A stretch of DNA of 64,000 nt, taken from NCBI GenBank assembly GCA_021234155.1, contig JAJEKV010000002.1, positions 41,157,841 to 41,221,840 of the forward strand, read 5' to 3'. How positions within the stretch are numbered: position 1 is the stretch's first letter; every line of letters starts with the position of its first letter. A model generated the notes under the pieces. That model ran no database searches and was not told the DNA's origin. It was given only the letters and a program-made list of their open reading frames with translations. This document shows positions 59,018 to 64,000 of this stretch, piece by piece. A program made the position numbers and the translations under genes. The DNA comes from Isoetes taiwanensis (taxonomy: Eukaryota > Streptophyta > Lycopodiopsida > Isoetales > Isoetaceae).

Positions 59018-59809
59018 ATCCATCCCTTCTTAATGAAGATCGTCCGCGATCTTTCGAATGCACTTGAGATGGGTCCATCCCTTCTCAAGATGATTGCTCC
59101 CAAATCAAATTGCATCGAAGGGTTCCTTAATTTTCTTCCGCACTCTACTTTGACTTTCTTCTTCTTGCTTCCTTTCAGAACTATTACCGTTGCCGTTATT
59201 TCTCTTCTTCTTGGAGTTTCTGGAAGATTCCTTGCTTCCGTTTTTCTCTTTGCTACTCCTTTTGTCCTCTTGATCTGAAGTGTCTTCATCCTAAAAATCA
59301 AATTTCCTAGATTTTGGATCTATTTTCCGTTCCACTGCGGATGCTAGTTTTATAGCTTCATCTAAATCTTTAGGATGAAATATTTCCATCTATGCATAGA
59401 TATCGTCCCTACATCCACTGACATATTTTCTCAGAAGTTCTTTCCCATCCAAATTCCTTATTAGTGCCACTAAATGAGTGAATTTGGAAGTGTAGGACTG
59501 ACTACTCTCAGTTTTCCCCTATTTCAGTCGATCCCATTCCCTACGTAGCTCACTCTGATAATTAGAGGATAAATAATGTGCTTCAAATGCCGTTTTGAAA
59601 CTTTCCCAATCAGTGATGCTGGGATCACATTCTCATCTGCCTTGCCACCATGTTTGAGCTTGATCTTTTAAGTAGGTGGGGCAGTTCCCTTGCCTGTCAT
59701 ACTCTTGCTGATTAATCGGCATGGGCAATGCTAACTGGGATGCAATGTAGCTAGCATTAGACAAAGCTTGCTGATATTGTGCTTCAGTAACATTGAAGCA
59801 TTGAGCCAT
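59018..59809 (-). pseudogene. E3 gag fragment
   Basis: ATG at 59809 starts 'MAQCFNVTEAQYQQALSNAS', followed by 'YLKDQAQTWWQG', 'ITDWESFKTAFEAHYLSS', 'SYTSKFTHLVALIRNLDGKE' and 'DLDEAIKLASAVERK', the order of a retrotransposon Gag core. A Lys/Ser-rich tail follows. Stops interrupt at least four places. No protease, RT or integrase is present, so movement would need enzymes from elsewhere. Confidence 0.8.
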
Positions 59810-60476
59810 TGATCAGGTACGAGGATCGATAGGCTCTGATACCACTAAGGATTCTTAAAGATGTTATCCGCTTTGTTCAACAGTTAAATAGATAGAAAAC
59901 AGAAGAAATAATTCTTAGAGTCTTATATCAGCTCTTCTCAAGAGCAATTGTACATGGTTTCCACAACCAGGAATGGAGCATCCAGTTTCCACCCAACCGG
60001 ATCCAATGTTAAGGCAATTTCCAAGGGCTTATAATAAATAGATTCCAGCCACAGCTTATTTCTTCTTAAGTCTGCGACCTCTATACACACTGATTACAAG
60101 CACAAATAGATTTAGGGCAGCCGAAAATAAGCTTAGATCCGCTCCCTGTCTTCCACAGAAGAAATTCCAGCCGGAAAATGGAAGAGGAGCTTCAATGGGG
60201 TCTTCGTTTTATCAAGTCTAGAAGCGGCAGCGATCGAGAGCAAGGTTTCTGCTTCCCCTTTTTACCTGATCCACGCAATTCTGATCTCCGCCAGTTCGTC
60301 TCCCCTTTTTGTAAAAATAGTTGCATGAGCCTTATTTTGTTGCTTTCCTTTTACTTTACTTATAAATAAAGTATTTCTCCCTATACTTTGGCTTCAATAG
60401 TTGAATATAGCCTAATATCTTGCCCCTTTTGATTTGTCAATTCTTGTAACCATTGGTATCCCTACGTTAAAATATA

Positions 60477-60506
60477 CTTCCTTCCTTCCTTCCTTCCTTC
60501 CTTCCT
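60477..60506. repeat. (TTCC)n microsatellite
   Basis: About 30 bp of CTTC/TTCC units within the right LTR of E3; it is absent from the left LTR, so it arose after insertion. Confidence 0.95.
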
Positions 60507-60610
60507 ATGCCTCATTGCCTTAATCCCTTGTTTTTGGATCACTCCCCCTAGCATGCTCTATATCACAGTTAAATAGAAAGTTATGTGTAAACATGGGTGT
60601 GTTTCACGAT

Positions 60611-62228
60611 CTGAAGGCAATTTAATATAAATTCAACACCATTTGAAAGTAGCAATTCAAATGTTGTAATGTAGATTTTACTTCTAATTCCCCTATTAAA
60701 GTACTAATTATATTCCACCCAAGATAATTAGGATTCACAAACAAAACTAAACAATAGGGTTTAGGGTTTAATGTTGGTCCAAGTTGTCATGTAATATTAC
60801 ATTTCTACAATGGCATTGTTCTTATTAACATGTTCCCAATCTAGATCTTAAATCCCATGAACAATAATCCTAATACATAATAGTGCAGGACCCTAGCAAA
60901 ATGTGCATAGATGAAAACACAATCGACCCCATCATAAGAAAGTTTAGACTGTGCGAGTGTACTATACGAGGTCAATATCTAAGTTGAAGCACACTTCCAA
61001 TAAAAGCTGCATTACTTCGATAATCTTGGAAATAAATTCGAAGATCTATCACATTAAACGTTGAATTCTAATTGTAATAAATTACCACCACGGATTACCC
61101 ATGTTCCTCATCTACATATGCCTATGGGTCATTATTCAACTTCTAAGATAGCAAATGTTACTAAATATTTCTATTTGCAAGACCTCAGCTCATTAAGTTA
61201 CCACTACATTACTGTGATAGTTTCGTAATTGAAGATAAACACACATAACTATTAGAAAAGATAGGTAACATATTAAATATCTAGAAGAAGCTAGGAGGCA
61301 ACTTTCCTCTACTATGATTCTTCTCAAAATTTACCTCGTCTTAACAGTTTGCCCTAGATGCCTTCGCTACTTTTCTAAATTCCCTAAAATTTCCCTAGGT
61401 TCAATAATATAAATTCAACACCATTTGAAATTAGCAATTCAAATGTTCTAATGTAGATTTTACTTCTAATTCCCTTATTAAAGTACAAATTATATCCCAC
61501 CCAAGATAATTAGGATTCACAAACAAAACTAAACAATAGGCTCCCACACAGGCTTGACTAACAAATCCCACTCAAGTACTCCCCAAAGCATAAGCAACCA
61601 TGAACGTTGGTCCAAGTTGTCATGTAATATTACATTTCTACAATGGCATTGTTCTTATTAACATGTTCCCAATCTAGATCTTAAATCCCATGAACAATAA
61701 CCCTAGTACATAGTAGTGCAGGACCCTAGCAATGAAAACACAATCGACTCCATCATAAGAAAGTTTAGATTGTGCGAGTGAACTATACGAGGTAAATATC
61801 TAAGTTGAAGCACACTTTCAAGAAAAGCTTCATTACTTCGATAATCTTGGAAACAAGTCCCAAGATCTATCACATTAAACGTCGAATTCTAATTGTAATA
61901 AATTAGGACCAGGGATTACCCATGTCCCTCATCTATATATGCCTATGGATAGTAAACGTTACTAAACATTCCAAGATAGTAAACGTTACTAAATATTTCT
62001 ATTTGCAAGGCCCCGCCTCATTAACTTACCACTACATTACTGTGACAGTTTCCTAATTGAAGATAAACACACATAACTATTAGAAAAGATAGGTAACATA
62101 TCAAATATCCAAAAAAAGCTACGAGGGAACTTTCCTCTACTATAATTCCTCTCAAAATTTACCTCGTCTTCACAGTTTGCCCTAGATTCCTTCGCTACTT
62201 TCCTAAATTCCCTAAAATTTCCCTATGT
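60611..62228. repeat. Tandem duplication of about 0.8 kb
   Basis: The sequence from ATATAAATTCAACACCATTTG at about 60626 to about 61404 is repeated from about 61408 to 62228 in the same order (shared TAATTAGGATTCACAAAC, CAATGGCATTGTTCTTATTA and TTGCCCTAGAT.CCTTCGCTA). Indels distinguish them, for example the text after AAACAATAGG. The unit is AT-rich and non-coding. Confidence 0.85.
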
Positions 62229-63560
62229 TCAAAAAAGTACCCTCAAAATTTCTCGAGTTTCTGCGAAAATTCAATTGGACTCCATCAAGTGAACTCAATA
62301 TATAAGGTGAAAGCCGATGGTTGTCCATTCAGCGAATGTAATCCTTCATGTCATGAACTTGAGATAGTTTTTTGTTCAATGGACATATTATTAGATTTAT
62401 GTTCATTCAGATTCTGCAAAAGGAACAACCATAAAGAAGTGACACTAAGTTCTAACCAATTGTTTTTTGGAAAGTCCATTAAGAGATTTTCTTGCTTCCT
62501 TTATTTTACATAACCATTCAATAACTCAAATCCATTGCCTGCACTTACTTTAATTTGGTCAATACACCACGAGAGCCTTTGCAAAATGAACATCTACGAG
62601 TGCGTCCTTGGGCTAATACCCAATTGAACACCCCTACTGCAAAATAAAGGCAGACAGAAAGCTTCCTGAATGGCCTCATGTTAAATGGCATTCTCCTAAG
62701 TCCTTTTGATATTTGTTAAGTTTCCATTTGGATTCCCCTAGTACTAATGTTGGTGGAAGTGTAACCAAAAGTAAAGACGAGAATAAATCTGAACAAAATA
62801 CAGGATCACATATTCCAAATGTAACGAAAAGTAGTTTTGAGAATGCAGAGTAGCTAGAAGCTTAGAGGCAACAGAAGGACAACTACAAAATTCATGACTC
62901 AATGCATGACATAAAAATACCAAATTTATCGCCCCCAAATCAAGTATTGGTATTAAGCGATGATAATACACTACACCACGTTTCATGGCCAAACATGACG
63001 TTTTTGACAACTCATCTTCACATCCAATCTTCTCTTAAGCAGTTTCGAATACAATCCTAGTTGCATTTAATAATCATTGAGGCAATGATGTGTAAGTTGC
63101 ATAATATATATGAGGATGGTGCAAGTTCCTTAGATTCTGCAAGAGTCTCTTAGATTCCATGAGATTGACATTCCATGGATTTTCTTCTACTATTTGCATG
63201 GGGATTTTAGCAAGAAGGGGGATGACTTTGTTACTAAACGATTGCTTACTATAGAACTCAAGAAGTAAAAGTTCCATACAGATATCAAGTTTTGCAGGGA
63301 TTAAATTCGTCTTCTGTGGCCATTGGTCGGAATGCCAATGTCTAGACAGGTAAACAAATGCATGAGCTATGAGTTCTTCCATTATCACAACAATTTGTGT
63401 CTTATCTATGATTTTTGAGCGTTCTTGGCAATTTGTTAAGCAAGGAAATTTTTAGAGAGGTGCTGTAAGAGAGGTCCAAATGCTATTGAGCTAGATGTTT
63501 TCAAAAATCAGATGCAACTGTTCTGGTTTGCACTAAACCGTGCCGTTTTTGTTTTAGGTT
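62229..63560. other. AT-rich stretch, nothing supported
   Basis: Frames of 74-104 codons have no recognisable motif and ordinary background composition. No gene is called. Confidence 0.35.
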
Positions 63561-63639
63561 CTGTCTAATGATATCGATTTGTTGCACCCGCATGGGGATT
63601 TGGAGAAAAGAAAGCACAAGTTAAAACGTCTGGTTCCTC

Positions 63640-64000
63640 CTTCTAATTTGTTTTTCATGGTAGATTCATTAAGATCTAAGAAGATTCTACTGGCTTCTCA
63701 ATCAATTTTCCAGCATTCGCTTACGTTCCCTTAAGATTCCCCAAACATCCCAAAATTCCATGAAGATTCTTATAGATTCTCTAAGACATTATGGAGATTC
63801 TCGTATATTCCATAAAGGTTCCTCCAAATTCCATTGGAATTTCCAAGATCCCCTTTGTTTCTCTAAGATCGCCTTAGATTCTCTAAGATTCCACAAAAGT
63901 GGCCGTAGATGCCCCAATAGTCTATTAACATCCCTTAGACCATTCAAGGTTCATTCAATATTACATAAATATTCCCTAAGATTCTATAGAGGCACTATTA
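63640..64000. repeat. Degenerate AAGATTC-type short repeats at right edge
   Basis: Many variants of TCTAAGATTCC / TTAGATTCT occur in the same orientation about every 10-40 bp (for example 63732, 63766, 63868, 63884, 63976). Isolated members already occur near 63130-63160. The array runs off the window. Confidence 0.55.

Larger units (their letters stand above)
58202..60565 (-). mobile_element. E3: small non-autonomous LTR element containing only gag
   Basis: Two LTR copies (58202-59017 and about 59846-60565) flank only about 830 bp. On the minus strand an iMet-type PBS (TGGTATCAGAGC, 59833-59844) and a purine-rich tract (AAGAAGGGATGG near 59020-59033) are in the right places. CAGTT at 58197-58201 and 60566-60570 is a likely target-site duplication. 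The right LTR lacks about 120 bp present in the left (about 58615-58740) and has gained a TTCC microsatellite. The exact outer edge is uncertain: LTR similarity starts at 58212, while the CAGTT lies ten bases further out. Confidence 0.8.

Noticed and set aside
1-64000. CRISPR arrays, bacterial operons, rRNA or tRNA genes
   Set aside because: None seen; the sequence is eukaryotic and repeats are transposon-derived.

Overview
The window is a gene-poor, repeat-dense stretch of a land-plant nuclear genome. The evidence is tRNA-iMet-primed LTR retrotransposons, plant-type LINEs with zf-RVT and poly(A) tails, an EDS5-like MATE relic and a B3-domain gene, all with plant-style GT-AG introns. The species cannot be named; the amount of nesting suggests a large genome.

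Layout: (1) 1-4148: the 5' end of a membrane-protein gene running off the left edge, a decayed LINE tail, and a duplicated member of a local repeat family (here called R). (2) 4149-17856: a 13.7-kb Ty3/gypsy chromovirus (E1), minus strand, inserted into R with TSD AGTTC. (3) 19327-32983: a second, younger chromovirus of the same design (E2), minus strand, TSD TGGTT. (4) 33-41 kb: a transposon-like ORF, a LINE ORF1 fragment, an unrecognised split gene and a deleted Copia element. (5) 41613-47419: a nearly full-length LINE with an 11-bp TSD inside another R copy. (6) 48.9-51.6 kb: an exon-by-exon MATE pseudogene. (7) 53.6-55.4 kb: a third R copy and a two-domain B3 gene. (8) 56.9-64 kb: exon-like fragments, a small gag-only LTR element, a tandem duplication and degenerate repeats.

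The main discovery is in E1 and E2. Both carry, between the primer-binding site and gag, an extra gene in the same orientation as gag-pol. Its product starts with the histone H3 tail (MARTKQTARKA in E2, MARTKQIKKKA in E1). A roughly 230-residue charged, proline-rich linker follows, then an H3 histone-fold C terminus (REIRHFQ / REIKHFQ ... [14 protein letters not shown] ... LARRIR). The two copies are strongly diverged but keep the same architecture, so the histone gene was captured by an ancestor of this lineage. It is followed by a second conserved gene of unknown function (ORF B) and then by gag-pro-RT-RNaseH-integrase-chromodomain. Paired hairpins spaced about 190-200 bp apart lie beside the histone-like gene in both elements.

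A working model is that the element expresses an H3-like protein together with an integrase that carries a chromodomain, a module whose usual ligand is a methylated H3 tail. E2 pol is open apart from two amber codons, so that family was probably active recently.
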